DNA of 64,000 nt from Tenacibaculum sp. 190524A05c (lineage in GTDB: Bacteria; Bacteroidota; Bacteroidia; Flavobacteriales; Flavobacteriaceae). Below, piece by piece: positions 27,361-33,790 of this stretch (its first letter is position 1; each line of letters opens with the position of its first letter). The notes beneath the pieces are model-generated. The model saw only the letters and a program-made list of their open reading frames with translations. It had not been told where the DNA came from and did not search any database. Location: contig NZ_OZ038523.1 in the NCBI RefSeq assembly GCF_964036595.1, positions 1,206,501 to 1,270,500 on the forward strand, read 5' to 3'. Position numbers and translations under genes: made by a program.

Positions 27361-28884
27361 TTATAGTACTTTCTTTAAAATACCAAAAACTGCTCTTATA
27401 AATGTAGCACTAGTTAAAACTTTTACTACAGGATTTTGTCTTGTACTTCTTCTACTTGAACTAGAACTTCTTTTTCTTCTAATTTTTTCTTCCTCTTTTC
27501 TACGATCTTCTTCAGACTTTTCTTTATTGATTCTCTCTATTTTTTCACCTAAAAGTTCATAAGCACTTTCTCTATCGATCTCCTTATTGTACTTGTTTAC
27601 TAACTTCGAATTATTCAGTACTTCCTGAATTTCTCTTTCTGTAAGAATATCCATTCTACTCATTGGAGCTCTAAGCATAGTTCTTGCCAAAGGAGTTGGA
27701 ATACCTTTCTCATTTAAAGCAGTAATAAAAGCTTCTCCAATACCTAATTGAGTAAGTACTTCATTTGTTTTATAGAATTCAGAATCTGGATAATTTTCAG
27801 CTGCTAACTTTAATGCTTTTCTATCTTTAGCTGTAAAAGCACGTAAAGCATGCTGAACTTTCATACCGAGTTGAGCTAAAACATCCTCAGGAACATCTTT
27901 TGGATTTTGAGTTACGAAATACAATCCAATCCCTTTAGATCGAATTAACTTCACAATACTTTCAATTTGACTCAACAACGCTTTAGAAGCTTCGTCAAAA
28001 ACTAAATGTGCTTCATCAATAAATATTATAAGTTCAGGTCTTCCACTATCTCCTTGCTCAGGAAAAGTTTCATAAACTTCCGCTAATAATTGAAGCATAA
28101 AAGTTGAAAATAACTTTGGTTTGTCTTGAATATCAGTTAATCTTAAAACAGAAATTACTCCTCTTCCATTTTCGTCTACTCTTGTTAAATCATCTACTTC
28201 AAAAGATTTTTCTCCAAAAAATAACTCTCCGCCTTGTTGCTCTAACTCCACAATTTTTCTAAGGATTGCACCAGTACTAGAAGATGAAATTCTACCATAT
28301 TCAGCAGAGATTTCTTCCTTTCCTTCCGCAGTTACAAACTGTAACATTTTCTTGAAATCCTTTAAATCTAATAGTGGTAAATGGTTATCATCACAATATT
28401 TAAAAATAATCGCAACAATTCCAGACTGTGTCTCAGTTAAATCTAATATTCTAGATAATAAAACAGGTCCAAATTCCGAAACAGTAGCTCTTAAACGAAC
28501 TCCATCTTGTTCTGAAATAGATAAAATCTCAATTGGAAATTTTTTAGCATCAAACGGAATTCCAATCTTCTCATGTCGTTCATCAATTTTTGGATGTCCT
28601 GGACTTGGTTGACCTAAACCACTCAAATCACCTTTTACATCCATCAATAAAACAGGAATTCCTTTTTCAGACATATTCTCTGCCAATACTTGCAACGTTT
28701 TAGTTTTACCTGTTCCAGTTGCTCCAGCAATTAAACCATGCCTATTCAATGTTTTAAGCGGAATATTAACTAATGCATTTGTTACAGTTTCTTCACCTAA
28801 CATTCCTGCACCAAGTGTAATAAAATCACCTTTACATTTATATCCGTCATTGATATAATTAAAAAACGCTTCCGTCTGACTCAT
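27361..28884 (-). CDS. HerA-like / DUF853 family ATPase
   Basis: 507 residues. Walker A is GATGTGKT at residues 54-61 and Walker B is IIFIDEAHLVFDEA near residue 290. FVTQNPKDVPEDVLAQLG near 323-345 is the sensor region of FtsK/HerA-type P-loop ATPases. The N-terminal motif GDFITLGAGMLGEETV and the C-terminal basic tail (EEDRRKEEEKIRRKRSSSSS) are typical of DUF853 (YjgR-like) proteins. Members are cytoplasmic and assumed to act on DNA or protein as hexamers; the substrate is not established. There is no nuclease partner nearby, so a defence role is not supported. Confidence 0.85.
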   Translation of the reverse strand: MSQTEAFFNYINDGYKCKGDFITLGAGMLGEETVTNALVNIPLKTLNRHGLIAGATGTGKTKTLQVLAENMSEKGIPVLLMDVKGDLSGLGQPSPGHPKIDERHEKIGIPFDAKKFPIEILSISEQDGVRLRATVSEFGPVLLSRILDLTETQSGIVAIIFKYCDDNHLPLLDLKDFKKMLQFVTAEGKEEISAEYGRISSSSTGAILRKIVELEQQGGELFFGEKSFEVDDLTRVDENGRGVISVLRLTDIQDKPKLFSTFMLQLLAEVYETFPEQGDSGRPELIIFIDEAHLVFDEASKALLSQIESIVKLIRSKGIGLYFVTQNPKDVPEDVLAQLGMKVQHALRAFTAKDRKALKLAAENYPDSEFYKTNEVLTQLGIGEAFITALNEKGIPTPLARTMLRAPMSRMDILTEREIQEVLNNSKLVNKYNKEIDRESAYELLGEKIERINKEKSEEDRRKEEEKIRRKRSSSSSRRSTRQNPVVKVLTSATFIRAVFGILKKVL

Positions 28885-28926
28885 CTTATGTTATTTTTGA
28901 TAAAAATACTATTAAAATCAGCATTT

Positions 28927-28934
28927 CAAAATTA
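28927..28934 (-). promoter_or_regulatory. -7 box for the HerA-like gene
   Basis: The minus strand reads TAATTTTG, matching TAnnTTTG, 43 nt before the ATG at 28884. No good -33 element. Confidence 0.4.
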
Positions 28935-28963
28935 AATTTCCACTAGAATACTACTGTTTTAGT

Positions 28964-28971
28964 TAAATTTG
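28964..28971 (+). promoter_or_regulatory. -7 box for the ridA-queE pair
   Basis: TAAATTTG matches TAnnTTTG and ends 24 nt before the ATG at 28995. A TTTC at 28937-28940 is the nearest -33 candidate (23-nt spacer). Confidence 0.5.
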
Positions 28972-28994
28972 TTAAAGATCAAATAGTAAATCAT

Positions 28995-29492
28995 ATGAAA
29001 CTACTTCAATTCTCATGTTTATCATTATTAATGATGCTAAGTTCTTGTTCAATTAGTCATAAAAAAGAAGTCACTCCAGAAAAAGACGATTTAATCTTTC
29101 ATTCTTCAAAACTTGAACGTAAAAAAAATGCTCCATTTTCTGATGCAGTAGAAGTGGGTAATACACTGTATTTAGCAGGTCAAGTAGGAATAAATCCAGA
29201 AACCGGAAAACTACCTGAAGGAGGTATTACTGGCGAAGCAAGACAAACGTTAGAAAATATTAAAGAAGTATTAGAACTTCATGGATCTGACCTTGAACAT
29301 GTTGTAAAATGTACTGTAATTTTGGCGACAACAGATGATTTTAAGGAATTTAATAAAATTTTCCGTGAATATTTTCCTAAAAATAAGCCTGCAAGAACTA
29401 CATTTGCAGCCGGTTTGCTCGTAGGGGCAAAAATTGAAATAGACGTAATAGCGGTAAAAGCAGATGGATTCAAAGACGCAAGAGTTAATTAA
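28995..29492 (+). CDS. RidA/YjgF family protein exported as a lipoprotein
   Basis: 165 residues, about 35 longer than cytosolic RidA because of an N-terminal lipoprotein signal ending at Cys18 (LMMLSSCSI). The RidA domain follows from about residue 33. YLAGQVGINPETGKLPEGGI, the active-site Arg134 in PARTTFAAG and Glu148 in AKIEIDVIAVK are all present, so the enamine/imine hydrolase pocket looks intact. Cytosolic RidA removes reactive 2-aminoacrylate; a membrane-anchored periplasmic form must meet other substrates. It overlaps queE by 29 bp. Confidence 0.85.
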   Translation: MKLLQFSCLSLLMMLSSCSISHKKEVTPEKDDLIFHSSKLERKKNAPFSDAVEVGNTLYLAGQVGINPETGKLPEGGITGEARQTLENIKEVLELHGSDLEHVVKCTVILATTDDFKEFNKIFREYFPKNKPARTTFAAGLLVGAKIEIDVIAVKADGFKDARVN

Positions 29493-30093
29493 ACAAGGAA
29501 AAATGCTTCCATTAATGGAAGAGTTTTATACTATTCAAGGAGAAGGAGCACATACTGGAACAGCAGCATATTTTATTAGAATAGGTGGATGTGATGTAGG
29601 TTGTCACTGGTGTGATGTTAAAGAAAGTTGGGATGCTAATTTACACCCACCAACACATACAGATTTGATTGTAGATAATGCTAATACATATGCAGAAACG
29701 GTTGTTGTTACTGGTGGAGAACCATTAATGTGGAGTTTAGACTATATTACAAAACAGTTACAAGAGAAAAATATTAAAACTCATATTGAGACTTCTGGTG
29801 CGTATAAATTTTCAGGAGTATGGGATTGGTTTTGTTTATCACCTAAAAAAACTAAACTTCCGTTACAAAGAGCTTACGAAGAAGCAGATGAATTAAAAAT
29901 GATTATCCATAATAAGAGTGATTTTGAATTCGCGGAAAAAGAAGCATCGAAAGTAAATGATAAATGTTTATTGTATTTACAACCTGAATGGAGTAAAAGG
30001 GATAAAATGATTCCGCTAATTATTGATTATGTGATGAAAAATCCAAAATGGAAAATCTCACTTCAAACTCATAAATACTTAAACATACCTTAA
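29464..30093 (+). CDS. queE: 7-carboxy-7-deazaguanine synthase
   Basis: 209 residues from the ATG at 29464; the ATG at 29503 (MLPLMEEFYTIQGEG), after AAGGAAAA, is an equally good start and would remove the overlap with ridA. It is a radical SAM enzyme converting 6-carboxytetrahydropterin to 7-carboxy-7-deazaguanine in queuosine synthesis. The cluster motif is Cys43-x3-Cys47-x2-Cys50 (CDVGCHWC). Substrate motifs are YTIQGEG and VVVTGGEPLMW. The late-step enzyme tgt is also in this window, at 37.5-38.6 kb, in a different operon. Confidence 0.93.
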   Translation: MDSKTQELIKQGKMLPLMEEFYTIQGEGAHTGTAAYFIRIGGCDVGCHWCDVKESWDANLHPPTHTDLIVDNANTYAETVVVTGGEPLMWSLDYITKQLQEKNIKTHIETSGAYKFSGVWDWFCLSPKKTKLPLQRAYEEADELKMIIHNKSDFEFAEKEASKVNDKCLLYLQPEWSKRDKMIPLIIDYVMKNPKWKISLQTHKYLNIP

Positions 30094-30102
30094 TAAAAAG
30101 CG

Positions 30103-30127
30103 AAACGCCCAAGATGGGCGTTTTTTT
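30103..30127 (+). terminator. Terminator after queE
   Basis: AAACGCCC (30103-30110) pairs with GGGCGTTT (30116-30123) around AAGAT, followed by TTTT. It starts 10 nt after the queE stop. Confidence 0.9.
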
Positions 30128-30128
30128 G

Positions 30129-30337
30129 TACCGTGGTTTTTACTTTGGTTAGAGTAAAAGGATACACTTTTGTTTTCTTTTTCTCATAGATTTTCCCCGT
30201 CGACTATGATATAAAGCTATTTATATCTGACCTTATATATGTAAGGCTTTTTTGTAACCAGGACAAAGATATTTCTACTTCAAAAGACTCGGGTATGGTT
30301 TTCCCTTACTTTTAGTATGGGAAAACCATACTTTTTT
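30129..30337 (+). ncRNA. Candidate structured RNA: three successive hairpins, the last a strong terminator
   Basis: Between the queE terminator and the first small ORF there is no credible gene, but there are three hairpins. They are GATATAAA/TTTATATC (30208-30227, loop GCTA), CCTTA/TAAGG (30231-30246, followed by six T) and a perfect 13-bp stem GTATGGTTTTCCC/GGGAAAACCATAC (30293-30331, loop of 13 nt, then six T). Two terminators in a row suggest an independent short transcript or an attenuator. No convincing promoter was found upstream, which limits confidence. Confidence 0.4.
30293..30337 (+). terminator. Strong 13-bp terminator
   Basis: A perfect 13-bp inverted repeat with a 13-nt loop, followed by TTTTTT. 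It isolates the small-ORF region from queE readthrough. Confidence 0.9.
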
Positions 30338-30370
30338 ATTCAATTAAGGAATTGTTAATTTTTTAACGTT

Positions 30371-30402
30371 TTTTAACATTATTAATAAATTTCGTATATT
30401 TG
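30371..30402 (+). promoter_or_regulatory. Promoter of small unit 1
   Basis: TATATTTG (30395-30402) is preceded by TTTT (30371-30374) with a 20-nt spacer, one base from the -33 consensus TTTG. The box ends 8 nt before the ATG of the 38-codon ORF, so the mRNA would be leaderless or nearly so. Confidence 0.6.
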
Positions 30403-30409
30403 TTCAACA

Positions 30410-30526
30410 ATGAGGAAAGTACATACATACACAATAGTTAGTGCATCAAACGCACTTCTAAATTTCGGAGGGTTAGAAAAAGATCTAAACCGAAATTGGA
30501 CGCTATTACCTATATTACATAAATGA
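30410..30526 (+). CDS. Small unit 1: 38-residue peptide of unknown function
   Basis: ATG at 30410 and TGA at 30524-30526, bracketed by a promoter 8 nt upstream and a strong terminator 26 nt downstream. The product starts MRKVHTYTIVSASN, continues LLNFGGLEKDLNR and ends NWTLLPILHK. It has no signal peptide or cysteine. The DNA for its last third (GGACGCTATTACCTA) and the 3' flank TAAATTAAAAAATC recur further on at 30.7 and 31.2 kb, suggesting duplicated units. I do not recognise it. It could be a bioactive peptide, a leader peptide or a small protein. Confidence 0.45.
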   Translation: MRKVHTYTIVSASNALLNFGGLEKDLNRNWTLLPILHK

Positions 30527-30551
30527 TAAATTAAAAAATCAATAGATATAT

Positions 30552-30586
30552 AAGGCGTTCAAAAAAGTTTGAACGCCTTTTTTTAT
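30552..30586 (+). terminator. Terminator of small unit 1
   Basis: AAGGCGTTCAAA (30552-30563) pairs perfectly with TTTGAACGCCTT (30568-30579) around AAAG, then a run of T. Confidence 0.92.
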
Positions 30587-30597
30587 ATAATAAAATA

Positions 30598-30752
30598 TGA
30601 TTAAAAAAATAACTCACATATAGAAGTTTGAAAAGTTTACTTCATAAACAATTGAGCATTATCGGTTAACAAACATCTTCAATATCTAGATAATATCTGG
30701 ACAGCAATTCTATTACCTAAAAACAACGTAACTGACTGAAAATCAATAAAAT
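30598..30752 (+). other. Possible decayed relative of small unit 1
   Basis: No intact ORF. In one frame the stretch around 30690-30730 reads LQYLDNIWTAILLPKNN before a stop, resembling the end of the unit-1 peptide (RNWTLLPILHK). The DNA shares TCTGGACAGC, CTATTACCTA and the flank AAATTAAAAAAT with unit 1. Upstream, all frames carry stops and there is no clear promoter. It is best read as a degenerate copy, though short similarity in A/T-rich DNA can arise by chance. Confidence 0.3.
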
Positions 30753-30765
30753 AAATTAAAAAATA

Positions 30766-30797
30766 TTTGGTAGGAATATAGAATTATTATATATTTG
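30766..30797 (+). promoter_or_regulatory. Consensus promoter of small unit 3
   Basis: TTTG (30766-30769), a 20-nt spacer and TATATTTG (30790-30797): an exact match to the Bacteroidota housekeeping promoter TTTG-N19-21-TAnnTTTG, and the best one in the window. Predicted start of transcription near 30804. Confidence 0.85.
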
Positions 30798-30855
30798 TAC
30801 TGTGATTAATTAACAACAATTAGTCAGTATAAAAAAGTAAAAATTATAAAGTATT

Positions 30856-30972
30856 ATGAAATCAATTTATTTATCTCACGGTTTAAATGGCTCTCCAATA
30901 AGAGGTGTTCATTTTGATGAAGGAATGAGTAATGATGTTTTTTGTATGCTAAATTATTTTGAAAATGTTTAA
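30856..30972 (+). CDS. Small unit 3: 38-residue peptide of unknown function
   Basis: ATG at 30856, TAA at 30970-30972, with a leader of about 52 nt from a consensus promoter and a terminator 26 nt after the stop. The same 26-nt stop-to-hairpin distance is seen in unit 1, which also has exactly 38 codons. The product starts MKSIYLSHGLNGSPIRG, is acidic in the middle (VHFDEGMSNDV) and has one cysteine near the C-terminus (FCMLNYFENV). No known family. A dedicated consensus promoter and terminator make a real transcript very likely; translation is less certain. Confidence 0.5.
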   Translation: MKSIYLSHGLNGSPIRGVHFDEGMSNDVFCMLNYFENV

Positions 30973-30998
30973 AATCCATTTTCAACATATATAAGTAC

Positions 30999-31029
30999 AA
31001 AGGCATCTATAAATAGGTGCCTTTTTTTA
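30999..31029 (+). terminator. Terminator of small unit 3
   Basis: AAAGGCA (30999-31005) pairs with TGCCTTT (31018-31024), with three to four further pairs inside, followed by TTTTT. Confidence 0.88.
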
Positions 31030-31062
31030 TATAAAGCTATGATACGAAAGTTGGTTAAAAAT

Positions 31063-31093
31063 TTTGAAATATCGTTAATATTTCGTATCTTAA
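31063..31093 (+). promoter_or_regulatory. Possible promoter of small unit 4
   Basis: TTTG (31063-31066), a 19-nt spacer and TATCTTAA (31086-31093), which keeps TAnnTT but not the final TG. This is a weak -7 box that may need activation. Confidence 0.45.
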
Positions 31094-31111
31094 TAAAAGA
31101 AATTGAAAGTT

Positions 31112-31219
31112 ATGAAAAAATCAATATTGCTAATTCTAAATGAAAAAGGACGTTTACTCAATGGAACCTTGCGATTACTCAATTTGAATTGTACGGACAT
31201 AAAATCCAGAATAATTTAA
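31112..31219 (+). CDS. Small unit 4: 35-residue peptide, possible leader ORF
   Basis: ATG at 31112 (preceded by GAAAG, a fair ribosome site), TAA at 31217-31219. The product starts MKKSILLILNEKGRLL, is Leu/Asn rich and has one Cys (LNLNCTDIKS). The stop is followed by TTAAATTAAAAAATC, the same flank as in unit 1. There is no terminator after it; instead about 280 nt of hairpin-rich sequence leads to the small lipoprotein gene. A second frame (ATG at 31140, 15 codons) overlaps it. It may be an upstream ORF that regulates the lipoprotein. Confidence 0.4.
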   Translation: MKKSILLILNEKGRLLNGTLRLLNLNCTDIKSRII

Positions 31220-31234
31220 ATTAAAAAATCAGCT

Positions 31235-31468
31235 AGCGTTACCTAAAAATTGCAAAGAACGCTTCCTTATTTAACGACAATGTAGAATTTCCTGAAGCCT
31301 TAACTCAATAGGCCTTGGTAGTTCAAAGTCTTCACGGATTGATATTTCATCAATCTAATTCTACAAACCACTCGAATTACTCGGGCTGGAGGACTATTGC
31401 CCAGATTTTTCTGGACTTACACAATCGAAAATTTCATTCGATCAACTAAACAAGCTGTTTTTACGGCT
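31235..31468 (+). promoter_or_regulatory. Candidate structured 5' leader of the small lipoprotein gene
   Basis: No ORF is credible here, yet inverted repeats are dense. They are AGCGTT/AACGCT (31235-31263); GTAGAATT/AATTCTAC (31282-31364), closing a domain that holds GCCT/AGGC (31297-31313) and GATTGAT/ATCAATC (31337-31355); CCAGA/TCTGG (31401-31414); ATCGAA/TTCGAT (31424-31442); and AGCTG/CGGCT (31453-31468). GGGC (31383-31386) could pair with GCCC (31399-31402) in competition with CCAGA/TCTGG, as in a switching element. It is less A/T rich than other spacers here. No known riboswitch class was recognised. Confidence 0.4.
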
Positions 31469-31503
31469 AGGAAAACTATTGTCAAATATTAAAAATTCAA
31501 GTT

Positions 31504-31710
31504 ATGAGAAGTTTTAAATTATTATTGTTAACATTTGTATTATTATTAACTATAGGTTGTACAGACAACACTGAAAACCTAGTTACAGATACAACACAAA
31601 ATACAGAAATCACTAACACTGAAAACCTGAATGCCTTTGATAACGCTGGATCAGATACCGGAGGTACTGGTGGATCTGGAACAAACGGTGGAAAGGATGG
31701 GAAAGGATAA
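31504..31710 (+). CDS. Small Gly/Asn/Thr-rich lipoprotein
   Basis: 68 residues. The lipoprotein signal is MRSFKLLLLTFVLLLTIGC (Cys19). The mature peptide of 50 residues is acidic first (repeated TENL and NTE) and ends in a glycine-rich basic tail (SDTGGTGGSGTNGGKDGKG). Small lipoproteins with Asp- and Gly-rich tails are common in Flavobacteriaceae and have no established role. It is flanked upstream by a hairpin-rich leader and downstream by a strong terminator, and lies just before a sensor kinase gene. A role as signal or accessory of that kinase is conjecture. Confidence 0.7.
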   Translation: MRSFKLLLLTFVLLLTIGCTDNTENLVTDTTQNTEITNTENLNAFDNAGSDTGGTGGSGTNGGKDGKG

Positions 31711-31729
31711 TATAATCCTATAATGAATA

Positions 31730-31760
31730 AAACCTCTAACAAAATGTTAGAGGTTTTTTT
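31730..31760 (+). terminator. Terminator after the small lipoprotein gene
   Basis: AAACCTCTAACA (31730-31741) pairs with TGTTAGAGGTTT (31745-31756) around AAA, then T to 31761. Confidence 0.9.
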
Positions 31761-31768
31761 TAGATTTG
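31761..31768 (+). promoter_or_regulatory. -7 box overlapping the presumed start of the kinase gene
   Basis: TAGATTTG matches TAnnTTTG. Its last three bases are the TTG that opens the kinase frame, so if this box is used, that TTG is not in the mRNA. Confidence 0.35.
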
Positions 31769-33790
31769 TATTTATCTAAAAACACAGCTATCAAAAATAT
31801 TATCTTACTTATTCTCTTTTTTACATTACCGATTAATACCTTTTCTTTGGGTTTAAATCCATTTCAAAAAGAAAAAGATAGTTTAGAAATATGGATATCA
31901 AAGTCAAAAAGTAAAGACCTTAACGTTAATGAAAAACAAAAATTATTATCAAAATCTTTTAACTATATATTAGATAATAAAGTTTCAGATCCATTAAAAC
32001 TTAGCTCCATTGCTTATGAATTTTATAAATTAAACGATTCTACTAACTTTTTTAAAACTAATAAGGCAGCATTAGATCTATCTTTAAAGTTAAAAGATTA
32101 CTACAGTGAAGGAGATGTTAACTGGAATTATGCTACGTATTACGTAAACCTAGAACAATACAAGTTAGCATTTTATCATTTCAACTTGGCTTATAAAGCT
32201 TTTAGTAAATCAAAAAACAAGTATGAAACTGCCAAAATGCTTTATGGAATGGCACATGTTAAAGGCCGTTTTAGAGATTATACTGGAAGTGAAATTTTAA
32301 TTATTCAAGCAATTAAAATTTTCAAAGAACTAGATAATAATAAACAACTTTATTTATCTTATAATCATTTAGGTTTATTACAGGAAGATATAAAGGAGTA
32401 TGACAAGGGAATAAAATACTACAATAAATCTCTCGAATATTTCAACAAAAATAAAGACGTACTTTATGCCGGTACTTTTAACAATATGGCTAACATATAT
32501 TTAGCTCAAAAAAAATATAATAAAGCCCTAGAGTATTATAAAAAAGATCTAAAAATGGATATTGATATCACTCACTATGCCAGAGTGATAGACAATATTG
32601 GGTATACACAATTACTACTTAAAGACACAACAGATGTAAAAAACAAATTATTCAACTCTTTGAGAATCAGGGACAGCCTAGGAAATAAAATCGCTATAAC
32701 ATCTTCTAAAATTCATATTTCCGATTATTATGAATTTACCAATGACACTTTACAGGCTATTAAATTTGCCACAGAAGCAAACTTATTAGCTAAAGAATTA
32801 AAAAATGGAGGAGACTATCTGACAACTTTACAACAACTTTCTGATTTGCAACCTAAAAAATCTAAAAAATACTTAGATCGTTATATTCAATTCAATGATA
32901 GTTTAATCAGTGAGGAACGAAGAGCACAAAACAAATTTACCAGAATTGAGTTTGAAACTGATGAACATATCGAAGATAACAAACGCTTAACAGAACAGCG
33001 TGTATGGATATTTGCTGGGAGTTTTGCTATTTTACTAATATCTACACTACTCTACTTTTTACGTGTTCAAAAGGTTCAAAATGAAAAACTTCAATTGGAA
33101 GCAGAACAGCAAAAAGCAAATGAAGAGGTTTATGTATTAACTCTGCAACAACAAGCAAAACTTGAAGAAGAACGTGTGAATGAGCGTAATCGAATCTCAG
33201 CAGAACTACATGATGGAATTTTAGGAAAGTTATTCGGAACTCGTGTGAGCTTAGGATTTTTAGGTATGCAAATGCAACCAGACACACAAGAACAACATCA
33301 AACCTTTTTAGATGAACTACAAAACATCGAAAAAGAAATACGTGATGTTTCGCATCGATTAAGTGAAAATTTTGATGATGCTACTGTAAACTTTACCACC
33401 ATAATTGAACAATTATTAAGAGATAAAAGCGTTATTGGTAAGTTCAACCATACTTTTACTTACGAACCAAATATTTCATGGAAAAGTATCAACGAAGTTA
33501 CTAAAGCGAATGTTTATCGAATTATTCAAGAAGCACTTCAAAATATTATTAAACATGCTAACGCAAAAAGTGTAACTTTGGATTTCGCTTTGCAACATCA
33601 AGAATTGTTAATTACAATAAGCGATGATGGTGTAGGATTTGACACAAAAAAAGGTAAAAAAGGAATAGGAATAAAGAATATTAAAACCAGAGTTGAAAAA
33701 TTAAGCGGTTCTGTGGACTTTTCGTCAGAAATCAACCAAGGAACCAAATTATATATAAAAATACCTTATATCCCCAAAAATGCAGCTTAA
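31766..33790 (+). CDS. TPR-containing sensor histidine kinase (NarL/DesK type)
   Basis: 674 residues. An N-terminal hydrophobic signal (NIILLILFFTLPINTFSLGL) is followed by periplasmic TPR repeats (residues of about 30-390, such as YNHLGLLQEDIKEYDKGIKY and NNMANIYLAQKKYNKALEYY). One membrane helix follows (VWIFAGSFAILLISTLLYFL, about 411-430), then a coiled coil. The HisKA_3 dimerisation helix carries His482 (RISAELHDGILGKLFG), and the HATPase domain shows ISDDGVGFDTKKGKKGIGI. It should phosphorylate the adjacent response regulator, whose frame overlaps by 11 bp. The start is unclear: the TTG at 31766 is the only usual start codon but sits in a promoter-like box. The signal sensed is unknown. 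Confidence 0.88.
   Translation: MYLSKNTAIKNIILLILFFTLPINTFSLGLNPFQKEKDSLEIWISKSKSKDLNVNEKQKLLSKSFNYILDNKVSDPLKLSSIAYEFYKLNDSTNFFKTNKAALDLSLKLKDYYSEGDVNWNYATYYVNLEQYKLAFYHFNLAYKAFSKSKNKYETAKMLYGMAHVKGRFRDYTGSEILIIQAIKIFKELDNNKQLYLSYNHLGLLQEDIKEYDKGIKYYNKSLEYFNKNKDVLYAGTFNNMANIYLAQKKYNKALEYYKKDLKMDIDITHYARVIDNIGYTQLLLKDTTDVKNKLFNSLRIRDSLGNKIAITSSKIHISDYYEFTNDTLQAIKFATEANLLAKELKNGGDYLTTLQQLSDLQPKKSKKYLDRYIQFNDSLISEERRAQNKFTRIEFETDEHIEDNKRLTEQRVWIFAGSFAILLISTLLYFLRVQKVQNEKLQLEAEQQKANEEVYVLTLQQQAKLEEERVNERNRISAELHDGILGKLFGTRVSLGFLGMQMQPDTQEQHQTFLDELQNIEKEIRDVSHRLSENFDDATVNFTTIIEQLLRDKSVIGKFNHTFTYEPNISWKSINEVTKANVYRIIQEALQNIIKHANAKSVTLDFALQHQELLITISDDGVGFDTKKGKKGIGIKNIKTRVEKLSGSVDFSSEINQGTKLYIKIPYIPKNAA

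Noticed and set aside
27361..28884. HerA-like ATPase as part of an antiphage system
   Set aside because: No NurA, Sir2 or other nuclease or effector gene is adjacent. The sequence fits the housekeeping DUF853 type.
31112..31219. Unit-4 peptide as a RiPP precursor of the Bacteroidota GG-leader type
   Set aside because: The MKKSIL start is reminiscent, but there is no Gly-Gly cleavage site, no Cys/Ser/Thr-rich core and no maturase or peptidase-transporter gene nearby.
31290..31445. tRNA-like or tmRNA-like fold in the lipoprotein leader
   Set aside because: No acceptor stem with CCA context, no T-loop consensus and no proper 7-nt anticodon loop. The hairpins do not form a cloverleaf.
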